From: Enhydrobacter aerosaccus
Lineage (GTDB): Bacteria; Pseudomonadota; Alphaproteobacteria; Reyranellales; Reyranellaceae
Direction of reading: 5' to 3'
Assembly: GCA_903832005.1 (NCBI GenBank)
Contig: CAIKZO010000037.1
Coordinates: 1-64,000, forward strand
DNA: 64,000 nucleotides
Shown here: positions 52,025-59,383 of the stretch, in pieces
Layout of the letters: each line of letters starts with the position of its first letter
Position numbering within the stretch: the stretch's first letter is position 1
Program-made: the position numbers and the translations under genes
The notes under the pieces: generated by a model
Seen by the model: the letters and a program-made list of their open reading frames with translations, nothing else
Database searches by the model: none
Told to the model about the DNA's origin: nothing

Positions 52025-52734
52025 CCTTCTCCCTGATCGGGCGCTGCACGCGCACAGGCCGCCTCGGCCTCGGCATCACCACCTATTCGCTGGCCGTCGG
52101 CGGCCGTTGCGAAGGCGTCGCGGCCAATGTCGGCGTCTGCAAGACGCAGGCGTTCCCCAATCGCACCAACGATCCGCTCGGCATCAAGCTCCTGGCACAG
52201 GGCTATCTGCCGGCCGAGGTCATGAACAAGTTCGCGACCAACGACACCGAGCATAGCTACCGGCAGATCGCGATCATGGACCGAGACGGCAAGATCGCTG
52301 CGCACACCGGCCCGGGCTGCCGCGGCTGGGCGGGCCACAAGGAAGCCGCCGATTGCGTCGCCTTCGGCAACGGGCTGCTCGGCCCGCAGGTGCTCGACGG
52401 CATGATCGCTGGCTTCCTCGAGAACCCGGGCGATGCGCTGGAGTATCGCCTGATGCGCGCCATCGAAGGTGGCCGCGATGCCGGTGGCCAGGGCCCCGCC
52501 GATGCGCACCGCACCGAGCGCTCGGCCGCGATCAAGGTCGTCGACCGGCGCGACTTCCCCGACGTCGATGTGCGGGTCGACGTGCATGAGACGGCGGTCG
52601 AGGAGCTGCGCCGCGTGCTCGAAGAGTTCAAGCTCTACGAAGAGTTCTATCGCGGTCGAGATACCGATCCGTCGAAGGCGATCCCGCAGGATGTCTTCGT
52701 GAAGCAGCTCGACGCCAGGCGCGCGCGAGCCTAG
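52021..52734 (+). CDS. DUF1028 family protein, paralog 2
   Basis: A 237-aa protein with the same layout: FSLIGRCTRTGRLGLGITTYSLAVGGRCEGVAANVGVCKTQAFPN, YRQIAIMDRDGKIAAHTGPGCRGWAGHKEAADCVAFGNGLLG, AIEGGRDAGGQGPADAHRTERSAA. Its VCKTQ and GPGC resemble paralog 4 more than paralogs 1 and 3, so copies 2 and 4 may form one subgroup. It starts inside the stop of copy 1 (ATGA). Confidence 0.85.
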   Translation: MTFSLIGRCTRTGRLGLGITTYSLAVGGRCEGVAANVGVCKTQAFPNRTNDPLGIKLLAQGYLPAEVMNKFATNDTEHSYRQIAIMDRDGKIAAHTGPGCRGWAGHKEAADCVAFGNGLLGPQVLDGMIAGFLENPGDALEYRLMRAIEGGRDAGGQGPADAHRTERSAAIKVVDRRDFPDVDVRVDVHETAVEELRRVLEEFKLYEEFYRGRDTDPSKAIPQDVFVKQLDARRARA

Positions 52735-52746
52735 GAGGAGGCAGAG

Positions 52747-53451
52747 ATGACCTACACAATCCTCGGACGCTGCGCCAAGACCGGCAGGGTCGGCATCGGC
52801 ATCGCCACCTTCTCGATCACCGTAGGCCGTTACGCCCACTCGTCGAAGTCGAATGCCGGTGTCACGGTGAGCCAGGCCAACGCCAACGAGAACAACAATG
52901 CGATCGCGCTCCGCTTGCTGGCGCAGGGCATGGGAGCCGCGGCGGTCTTGCAGACGCTCAAGGACAATGACACCTATCACTCCTACCGCCAGATCGGCGT
53001 GATCGATCGCACTGGCGCGGTGGCCGCTTACACTGGCGCCAACGTGCGCGGTTGGGCGGGCGAGGTCTCCGGCCCAAACTTCATCTCCACCGGCAACGGC
53101 CTGCGTGGCCAGCATGTGGTCGAAGCGATCGCCAAGGGCTTCCTCGCCGAACCCGACGCGGACCTCGAACATCGGCTGCTGCTGGCGCTGGAATACGGCC
53201 GCGACGCGGGCGGGCAAGGCAATGCGACGACTCATCGGACCGAGCGGTCGGCCGCGCTGCAGGTCTCCTCGCATCACATCCATCCGGACATCGACCTGCG
53301 CGTCGATCTTCACGACAAGGCGGTCGACGAGCTGCGCCGCGTCTGGGGCATCTACAAGCAGTACGAGACCTATTATGCCGAACGCGGACGCAATCCGCGC
53401 AGTGCGATGGGCCAGGAGGCGTTCATCGCCTCGATGAAGGCGGCGGAGTAA
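52747..53451 (+). CDS. DUF1028 family protein, paralog 3
   Basis: A 234-aa protein: YTILGRCAKTGRVGIGIATFSITVGRYAHSSKSNAGVTVSQANANENNNAIALRLLAQG, GAVAAYTGANVRGWAGEVSGPNFISTGNGLRG, ALEYGRDAGGQGNATTHRTERSAA. Here the conserved position is Ser (VTVSQ) rather than Thr. AGGAGG precedes the ATG by 6 bases. It resembles copy 1 in the YTGANVRGWAG segment, supporting 1+3 and 2+4 subgroups. Confidence 0.85.
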   Translation: MTYTILGRCAKTGRVGIGIATFSITVGRYAHSSKSNAGVTVSQANANENNNAIALRLLAQGMGAAAVLQTLKDNDTYHSYRQIGVIDRTGAVAAYTGANVRGWAGEVSGPNFISTGNGLRGQHVVEAIAKGFLAEPDADLEHRLLLALEYGRDAGGQGNATTHRTERSAALQVSSHHIHPDIDLRVDLHDKAVDELRRVWGIYKQYETYYAERGRNPRSAMGQEAFIASMKAAE

Positions 53452-53454
53452 CCC

Positions 53455-54159
53455 ATGACCTTCTCGATCATCGCGCGCTGCCCCAACACCGGCCGTCTTG
53501 GCCTCGGCATCACCACCTTCTCGATCGCGGCGGGTGGCCGCTGCGAAGGCATCCGTTTCGGCGCCGGAGTCGTCAAGACGCAGGCTTACGTGAAGCGCGA
53601 CAACGACCTGATCGCGCTCGAGCTGCTGCAGCAGGGCATGGCCCCGGCCGGCGTCATGGCCGCGTTGAAGGCGGGCGATCCCGACCACGACTGGCGCCAG
53701 ATCGCGATCATCGACCGCGACGGCAAGACTGCTGCGCACACCGGGCCGGGCTGCCGCCCGTGGGCCGGCCATCATGAAGGCGATGGCTTCGTGGCCTTCG
53801 GCAACGTGCTGGCAGGTCAGAAGGTGATCGATGGCATCGTCGCGGGCTATCTCAAGGATCCCGGTGCGGAGCTCGAGTTCCGGCTGCTGGCCGCGCTTGA
53901 AGGCGGGCGCGATTCCGGCGGCCAGGTCGGCACCGAGGGGCATCTGACCGAGCGGTCGGCTGCGATCTTCGTCGCCGCCGAGCCCGATCATTTCGAGATC
54001 GATGCGCGCGTCGACCTGCACGACGATGCGGTCACCGAACTTCGGCGCGTTATCGAGGAATTCAAGATCTACGAGAAGTTCTATAAGGACCGCGGTTACC
54101 GTCCCGACCTGGCGATGAGTCAAGCCGAATTCGTCGCTACCCTGAAAGCACGTGCATGA
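53455..54159 (+). CDS. DUF1028 family protein, paralog 4
   Basis: A 234-aa protein: FSIIARCPNTGRLGLGITTFSIAAGGRCEGIRFGAGVVKTQAYVKRDNDLIALELLQQG, WRQIAIIDRDGKTAAHTGPGCRPWAGHHEGDGFVAFGNVLAGQ, ALEGGRDSGGQVGTEGHLTERSAA. The stop overlaps the next monooxygenase ATG (ATGA). Four consecutive co-translated copies of a single-domain protein suggest a hetero-oligomer or a set of hydrolases with different specificity. Confidence 0.85.
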   Translation: MTFSIIARCPNTGRLGLGITTFSIAAGGRCEGIRFGAGVVKTQAYVKRDNDLIALELLQQGMAPAGVMAALKAGDPDHDWRQIAIIDRDGKTAAHTGPGCRPWAGHHEGDGFVAFGNVLAGQKVIDGIVAGYLKDPGAELEFRLLAALEGGRDSGGQVGTEGHLTERSAAIFVAAEPDHFEIDARVDLHDDAVTELRRVIEEFKIYEKFYKDRGYRPDLAMSQAEFVATLKARA

Positions 54160-55469
54160 GCAGCAAGCCTTTTCATCTCGCCTGGTTCCTTTCCCAGGGC
54201 TTTGGTCCCAAGAGCTGGCGTTCCCAGTGGTCCGGCAGCGACAGCGACCTGAAGCGCTGGATGATGCCCGACCTTTTCATCGATCTCGCCCAGGGCATGG
54301 ACCGGGCGTGCATGGACTACATGATCATCGAGGACAGCTCGAACATCCCGTATACCTACCAGGGCAGCCACGACACCTATCTCAAGTACGCCGCCTCCGC
54401 GCCCAAGCTCGATCCGGCAGTGCTGGTGCCTTGGCTGGCGCAGGCCACCAAGACGGTGGGCCTGGTGCCGACGCTCTCTGTCTCTGAGTATCCGCCGTAC
54501 CTGGCGGCGCGCCTCGTTAATTCGCTCGACCATGTCACCGAAGGCCGCATCGGCTGGAACTGCGTGACCGGCAGCAACGACGGCGCCGCGCAAAACTACG
54601 GCCATGAGAAGCACAAGCCGCACGATGAGCGCTACGACGTGGCCGACGAGTTCGCCGATGTCGTGACCCGCTTGTGGGAGGCGTGGGACAAGGACGCGAT
54701 GGTGCTCGATCCGAGCATTCCGATGTTTGCGGACGGCAAGAAGGTCCATCCGATCAATCACGAGGGCAAGTACTTCAAGGTGCGCGGGCCGATCAACGCG
54801 CCGCGCTCGCCGCAGGGTCGCGTGCCGATCGTGCAGGCCGGCGGCTCGCCGCGCGGCATGCAGTTCGCGTCGCGCTGGGCCGACACGATCATTACCGAAG
54901 GTGGCGGCAGCCCCGCCAACATGAAGGCCTATCGCGACAATATCCGCGCGCAGGCCAAGGCGATGGGCCGCAATCCCGACGACATCAAGCTGCTGTTCCT
55001 GTGCCATCCGATCGTCGACACGACCATGGAAGCGGCGCGTGAACGCGCACGGCTGGAAGGGCTTGCCGCCGAGCGCGACGTCGACATGCTGCTGTCGAGC
55101 ATGTCGCGCCTGACCGGCATCGACTTCGGCCAGTTCGACCTCGACCAGCCGATCCCCGACCATCTGACGACCAACGGCCACCAGTCGGCGCTCGCCAAGT
55201 GGAAAGGCCAGACGCCGCGCGCTGTCATCACGAGCTACGCGCGCAAGGGCGGCATCGACTACACCGGCACGCCCGATCATGTCGCGGGCCTGATGCAGGA
55301 GGTCATGCAGGAGGTGGGCGGCGACGGCTTCCTGTTCTTCAACAGCTACTTCGATCGCCGTTACGTCATGGAAGTGTGCGACGGGCTCGTGCCGGAACTG
55401 CAGCGCCGTGGCCTGACGCGTAAGGCCTACGCGCACAAGCACCTCAAGGACAATCTGCTGGAGTTCTAG
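54156..55469 (+). CDS. LLM-class flavin-dependent monooxygenase (NtaA/SnaA/DszA type), tandem copy 1
   Basis: A 437-aa protein: FHLAWFLSQGFGPKSWRSQWSGSDSDLKRWMMPDLFIDLAQGMDRA, TKTVGLVPTLSVSEYPPYLAARLVNSLDHVTEGRIGWNCVTGSNDGAAQNYG and PIVQAGGSPRGMQFA. This is a branch distinct from the enzymes at 17-19 kb and 34-38 kb. Its ATG overlaps the last DUF1028 gene. It is very similar along its whole length to the next gene, so a tandem duplication is evident. Confidence 0.93.
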   Translation: MSSKPFHLAWFLSQGFGPKSWRSQWSGSDSDLKRWMMPDLFIDLAQGMDRACMDYMIIEDSSNIPYTYQGSHDTYLKYAASAPKLDPAVLVPWLAQATKTVGLVPTLSVSEYPPYLAARLVNSLDHVTEGRIGWNCVTGSNDGAAQNYGHEKHKPHDERYDVADEFADVVTRLWEAWDKDAMVLDPSIPMFADGKKVHPINHEGKYFKVRGPINAPRSPQGRVPIVQAGGSPRGMQFASRWADTIITEGGGSPANMKAYRDNIRAQAKAMGRNPDDIKLLFLCHPIVDTTMEAARERARLEGLAAERDVDMLLSSMSRLTGIDFGQFDLDQPIPDHLTTNGHQSALAKWKGQTPRAVITSYARKGGIDYTGTPDHVAGLMQEVMQEVGGDGFLFFNSYFDRRYVMEVCDGLVPELQRRGLTRKAYAHKHLKDNLLEF

Positions 55470-55543
55470 AGAGCTCGACTTGCGGAACGGCAGTCGCCAA
55501 CAACAGGTTGGCGACTGGCAGGTCTTTTGCAAGACTGTGCGCC

Positions 55544-56854
55544 ATGGCCAAAGATCATTTTCATCTCGCGTGGTTCCTCTCCCAGGGCTTCGGCCCCAAG
55601 CACTGGCGTTCGATGTGGCCTGGCAGCGCCAGCGACATGAAGCGCTGGATGATGCCGGACCTCTTCATCGACCTCGCCAAGGGGATGGAGCGCGGCTGCT
55701 TCGACTACATGATCATCGAGGACAGTTCGAACGTGCCCTATACCTATCGTGGCACGCACGACTCCTATCTGCAGTATGCCTCGAGCGCGCCCAAGCTCGA
55801 TCCCGCGGTGCTGGTGCCGTGGATGGCGCAGCAGACCAAGCATCTCGGCCTGGTGCCGACGCTCTCGGTCTCGGAGTACCCGCCGTATCTTCTCGCACGC
55901 CTCGTCAACTCTCTCGATCACGTCACCGAGGGCCGCATCGGCTGGAACTGCGTGACCGGCAGCAACGATGGCGCGGCGCAAAACTACGGACACGACAAGC
56001 ATCGCCCGCATGACGAACGCTATGAGGTCGCCGACGAGTTCGCCGATATCGTGACCAAGCTGTGGGAGGCCTGGGACGAGGACGCGATGGTGCTCGATCC
56101 TTCGATCCCGATGTTCGCCGACGGCAAGAAGGTCCATGCCATCCACCACGAGGGCAAATACTTCAAGGTGCGCGGGCCGATCAACGCGCCGCGCTCACCG
56201 CAGGGGCGCGTGCCGATCTGCCAGGCCGGCGGCTCGCCCGTGGGCAAGAAGTTCGCGTCCAAGTGGGCCGACACGATCATCACCGAAGGCGTCAGCATCG
56301 AGCGGATGAAGGACTATCGTGAGGAAGTGCGCCAAAGCGCGATCGCGATCGGCCGCAATCCCGACGACATCAAGGTGCTGTTCCTCTGCTACCCGATCGT
56401 CGACACGACGATGGACGCCGCCCAGGAGCGGCGCCGGATGGAGGAACAGGATTCGCTGAAGCACATGGACATGCAGCTCGCCACCATGTCGCGCCTGACC
56501 GGCATCGACTTCGCCAAGTTCGACATGGATCAGCCGCTGCCCGATACGCTCACCACCAACGGCCACCAGTCGTCGCTCGCCAAGTGGCTGGGCAAGACGC
56601 CGCGCGAACTGGTGCGCACATTTGCCAACAAGGGCGGTCTCGACTTCACCGGCACGCCCGACCATGTCGCCGGGCTGATGCAGGACATCATGCAGGAAGT
56701 GGGTGGCGACGGCTTCCTGCTGTTCAATCCGCACTTCGACCGCCGCTACGTCATGGAAGTGTGCGACGGCCTGGTGCCGGAGCTGCAGCGCCGTGGGCTG
56801 ACGCGCAAGGCGTATGCTCATACGCACTTGCGCGACAACCTGATGGAATTCTGA
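55544..56854 (+). CDS. LLM-class flavin-dependent monooxygenase (NtaA/SnaA/DszA type), tandem copy 2
   Basis: A 436-aa near-duplicate of the preceding gene: FHLAWFLSQGFGPKHWRSMWPGSASDMKRWMMPDLFIDLAKGMERG, TKHLGLVPTLSVSEYPPYLLARLVNSLDHVTEGRIGWNCVTGSNDGAAQNYG. Both end with RRGLTRKAYAH and a short tail ending EF. ATG 55544 is where the paralog match starts; the in-frame ATG at 55508 is not supported. The duplication covers the gene only, with a 74-base non-similar spacer. Differences concentrate around residues 245-320. Confidence 0.92.
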   Translation: MAKDHFHLAWFLSQGFGPKHWRSMWPGSASDMKRWMMPDLFIDLAKGMERGCFDYMIIEDSSNVPYTYRGTHDSYLQYASSAPKLDPAVLVPWMAQQTKHLGLVPTLSVSEYPPYLLARLVNSLDHVTEGRIGWNCVTGSNDGAAQNYGHDKHRPHDERYEVADEFADIVTKLWEAWDEDAMVLDPSIPMFADGKKVHAIHHEGKYFKVRGPINAPRSPQGRVPICQAGGSPVGKKFASKWADTIITEGVSIERMKDYREEVRQSAIAIGRNPDDIKVLFLCYPIVDTTMDAAQERRRMEEQDSLKHMDMQLATMSRLTGIDFAKFDMDQPLPDTLTTNGHQSSLAKWLGKTPRELVRTFANKGGLDFTGTPDHVAGLMQDIMQEVGGDGFLLFNPHFDRRYVMEVCDGLVPELQRRGLTRKAYAHTHLRDNLMEF

Positions 56855-56896
56855 GTATTTTGTAGCGGTCGCTCCAGAATCGTAGTCGACTGCAGC

Positions 56897-57622
56897 ATGG
56901 TTGACCCCAGGACACTGAAGGCGCTGACGTTTGATACCGGCGGCACGATCCTCGACTGGCACCGCGGCATAGCCGCAACGCTGGCGGAGACGGGTGCGCG
57001 CCGCGGCGTGACCGCGGACTGGGCGGCGGTGACCAACGACTATCGTCGCCGCGCCCTCAAGGGCATGACCAGGCAGGTCAGGCCTGCCTTCAATATCGAC
57101 GGCGTGCACCGTCGCGTCCTCGATGAGCTGGCGTCGGAACACGGCTGGTCGTCCTTCACCGAGGAAGATCGCATGGCTATCCAGTGCGCCTGGCACGCGC
57201 TCGATGCCTGGCACGCGCTCGATGCCTGGCCGGACTTTGCCCCGGCTCTTGCCCGCCTGCGCCGCCATCATGTCGTGGCGTCCTTCACGATCCTGTCGAC
57301 AGCGCTGATCGTCGACGTGTCGCGCCGCAACGGCTTTGCCTGGGACGCCGTCGTGTCCTGCGAGATGATCGGCAGCTACAAGACCAACCCCGAGGCCTAC
57401 GTGACCTGCGCCCAGTGGCTGGGGCTGCGACCGGACGAGATCCTGATGGTCGCCTGCCACAACTTCGATCTGCTGGCGGCCCAGAAGGTGGGCTACCGCA
57501 CCGCGTTCGTTCGGCGGCCCGACGAATGGGGCAACGCCGGTCCTCCTGATCCGACGCCCGATCCCGGGCTCGACATCGTGGTCGACGATTTCGGCCAGCT
57601 CGCCGACCGGCTTGGCTGCTAG
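56897..57622 (+). CDS. HAD-superfamily hydrolase, haloacid dehalogenase type II-like
   Basis: A 241-aa phosphatase/dehalogenase-like protein. The nucleophile motif is ALTFDTGGTILDWHRG; the second motif is TILSTALI; the Lys motif is in CEMIGSYKTNPEAY; and the late motif is MVACHNFDLLAAQKVGYRTAFVRRPDEWG. An in-frame 18-base duplication at 57191-57226 adds six residues (WHALDA twice) in the cap domain. It lies after the LLM pair and 4 bases before the next gene's start, so it belongs to the same strand cluster; whether it shares a transcript is unclear. Confidence 0.87.
   Translation: MVDPRTLKALTFDTGGTILDWHRGIAATLAETGARRGVTADWAAVTNDYRRRALKGMTRQVRPAFNIDGVHRRVLDELASEHGWSSFTEEDRMAIQCAWHALDAWHALDAWPDFAPALARLRRHHVVASFTILSTALIVDVSRRNGFAWDAVVSCEMIGSYKTNPEAYVTCAQWLGLRPDEILMVACHNFDLLAAQKVGYRTAFVRRPDEWGNAGPPDPTPDPGLDIVVDDFGQLADRLGC
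57191..57226 (+). repeat. In-frame 18-bp tandem duplication inside the HAD gene
   Basis: Two exact copies of TGGCACGCGCTCGATGCC (57191-57208 and 57209-57226) encode WHALDA-WHALDA before WPDF. The family normally has a single WHRLDPW-like segment, so this is a recent-looking expansion. Confidence 0.9.
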
Positions 57623-57626
57623 ACCG

Positions 57627-58031
57627 ATGGCCGTCGATCATCTCAACACCGATCTGCTGAAGGCCCTGCCCGATGAGGGGCCCGTCGCGATGCTGAACCT
57701 GATGCGCTTTCGCGAGCGCTCGCTCGACGGCAACGGCAGTGGCTGGGATGCCTACCTCCGCTATAGCAAACTCACCATCAAGCTGATCAAGCAGGTCGGC
57801 GGCACGATCTTCTGGGCGGGCGAGGCCCAGGCGGTGGCGCTGGGCGTGCCTGAGGCGCACCGCTGGGACTATGTGGCACTCGTGCGCTATCCCTCGCGGG
57901 CGGCCTTCCTCGAGATGATGACGTCCGACGACTATCGGGCGTCAAACGTCGAGCGCGAGAACGGTTGTGCCGATCACGCCATCGTTGCGATCAAGGAAAC
58001 CTACAACGGGCTGGACAGGAGAGACCGATGA
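57627..58031 (+). CDS. DUF1330 family protein
   Basis: A 134-aa ferredoxin-like-fold protein: VAMLNLMRFRERSLDG, GGTIFWAGEAQAVALG, YVALVRYPSRAAFLEMMTSDDYRA, the usual DUF1330/dimeric alpha-beta barrel pattern. The ATG at 57627 is chosen where family similarity begins; a TTG at 57612 is possible. It overlaps the start of the selenoprotein gene (ATGA), linking the two. Function unknown. Confidence 0.82.
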   Translation: MAVDHLNTDLLKALPDEGPVAMLNLMRFRERSLDGNGSGWDAYLRYSKLTIKLIKQVGGTIFWAGEAQAVALGVPEAHRWDYVALVRYPSRAAFLEMMTSDDYRASNVERENGCADHAIVAIKETYNGLDRRDR

Positions 58032-58582
58032 CCAAGCTCTTTGCGGCCATGATGCTGACCCTCGTGGCGACCTTCGGCACGGCCTACGCCGGCGACGATC
58101 TGGGGCCCGCTGTCGGCACTAAAATGCCGGACATCGGCACGCCGTCGGACCAGACCGGCACACCGCGCACGATGGCTTCGCTGATGGGCGAGAAGGGTGT
58201 GGTGTTCCTCTTCTTTCGCTCCGCCGCCTGGTGACCCTATTGCCAGGCTCAGCTCGTGGAGCTGAATGGAGGGGTCAAGGAGATCGAGAAGCGCGGCTAT
58301 CGGCTCGCGGCGCTGTCGTACGACCAGATTGACGTGCTGCAGGCCTTCACCGAAAAGCGCGGGCTCATTTACACGCTCTTGTCGGACCCGAAATCGGAAG
58401 TGATCGACCGCTACGGCCTGCGCGACCCGGCGTATCCGGAAGGCAACAAGGCCTATGGCGTGCCGAGGCCGATCATCTTCATCGTCGCCCGCGACGGCAG
58501 CATCAAGGCCAAGCTCTTCGAGGACACGTTCAAGAAGCGTCCTCCGCTTGGCCTCGTGCTCGAGACGCTCGATAGGCCCTAA
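58028..58582 (+). CDS. Periplasmic thioredoxin/peroxiredoxin-like selenoprotein (U-x-x-C; in-frame UGA read as Sec)
   Basis: From ATG 58028 the frame runs 68 codons to TGA (58232-58234) and continues open to TAA at 58580, giving 184 aa with Sec at 69. A signal peptide (MTKLFAAMMLTLVATFGTAYA, cut before GDDL) is followed by GVVFLFFRSAAW-U-PYCQAQLVEL. Cysteine homologues read FRSADWCPYC at this place, so the UGA replaces the catalytic Cys; C72 is the resolving partner. The remainder (LAALSYDQIDVLQAF, YGVPRPIIFIVARDGSI) is a complete AhpC/TSA-like fold, so this is not a broken gene. A SECIS-like hairpin follows the UGA. Peroxide or thiol redox activity is inferred. Confidence 0.88.
58250..58264 (+). 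promoter_or_regulatory. Bacterial SECIS-like hairpin of the thioredoxin-like selenoprotein
   Basis: CAGCTCGTGGAGCTG: perfect six-base arms CAGCTC/GAGCTG with loop GTG. It begins 15 bases after the UGA, and the loop GU is at bases 22-23 after it, within the spacing seen for bacterial SECIS elements and close to that of the UGSC gene in this window (20-21). Confidence 0.75.
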
Positions 58583-58589
58583 GGGCCTA
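58573..58589. terminator. Hairpin spanning two convergent stop codons
   Basis: TAGGCCCTAAGGGCCTA: perfect seven-base arms with a TAA loop that is the selenoprotein stop. The right arm contains the stop of the 3-hydroxybutyrate dehydrogenase gene read from the other strand. It is probably a bidirectional terminator, though no U tract is visible. Confidence 0.5.
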
Positions 58590-59368
58590 CTGCATGAACC
58601 AGCCATGGCTCACGACCATGGACTGGCCGGTGAGGGCGTTGGTCTTGGCGCCAGCGAAGAACAGCACGGCGTCGGCCACGTCGTCGACGGTGGTGAACTC
58701 GCCGTCGACCGTGTCCTTCAGCATCACGTTCTTGATCACCTCGGCCTCGCTGATGCCCAGCTCCTTGGCCTGCTCGGGGATCTGCTTGTCGACCAGCGGC
58801 GTGCGCACGAAGCCCGGGCACACGACGTTGGCGCGCACGTTGTACTCCGCGCCTTCCTTGGCCAGTACCTTGGCGAGCCCGATCAGCCCGTGCTTGGCGG
58901 TGACGTAGGCGCCTTGAGCTTGGAGGCTTCCTTGGAGTGCACCGAGCCCATGTAGATCACGCTGCCCGACTTTGCGGCGTACATATGCTTCAGGCAGGCC
59001 TTGGTGGTGAGGAAGGCGCCGTCGAGATGGATCGCCAGCAGCTTCTTCCAGTCGGCATAGTCGAAGTCGACGATCGGCTTCACGATCTGGATGCCGGCGT
59101 TGGAGACCAGGATGTCGATGCGGCCGTACTTGGCCATCGTGTCCTCGACGCCCTTGTTGACGGCAGCTTCGTCGACCACGTTCATCGCCACGGCGAAGGC
59201 ATCGGAGCCCTTGGCCTTGATCTCAGCGGCGGTGGCGTTGGCGGCCTCGAGGTTGAGGTCGGCGATCACCGGGATGCCGCCTTCGGCCGCGAACCTCAAG
59301 GCGATCTCTTTGCCGATACCGCTGGCGGCGCCGGTGACGATGGCGACTTTCTTGTCGAAACGGGACAT
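58587..59368 (-). pseudogene. 3-hydroxybutyrate dehydrogenase, frameshifted
   Basis: A short-chain dehydrogenase that would oxidise 3-hydroxybutyrate to acetoacetate with NAD. The N-terminal part (59368 to about 58910) has [37 protein letters not shown] and [20 protein letters not shown]. The rest continues in another frame as [42 protein letters not shown] and ends SHGWFMQ. One base is missing at about 58908-58911, in GCGCC-TAC, just before the catalytic Tyr of YxxxK. The total of 782 bases is one short of a normal 260-codon gene. It is either a fresh pseudogene or a sequencing error in a short C run. It follows acetoacetate decarboxylase by 15 bases. Confidence 0.85.
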
Positions 59369-59383
59369 AGGAACTCCTTTTAC

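Noticed and set aside
51931..54123. 730-aa minus-strand frame with internal repeats
   Set aside because: Its apparent repeats simply mirror the four DUF1028 genes on the plus strand.
58883..59368. TGA ending the first half of 3-hydroxybutyrate dehydrogenase as a third selenocysteine codon
   Set aside because: The homologous sequence leaves this frame about seven codons before the TGA and continues in another frame, so it is a one-base frameshift and not UGA recoding.
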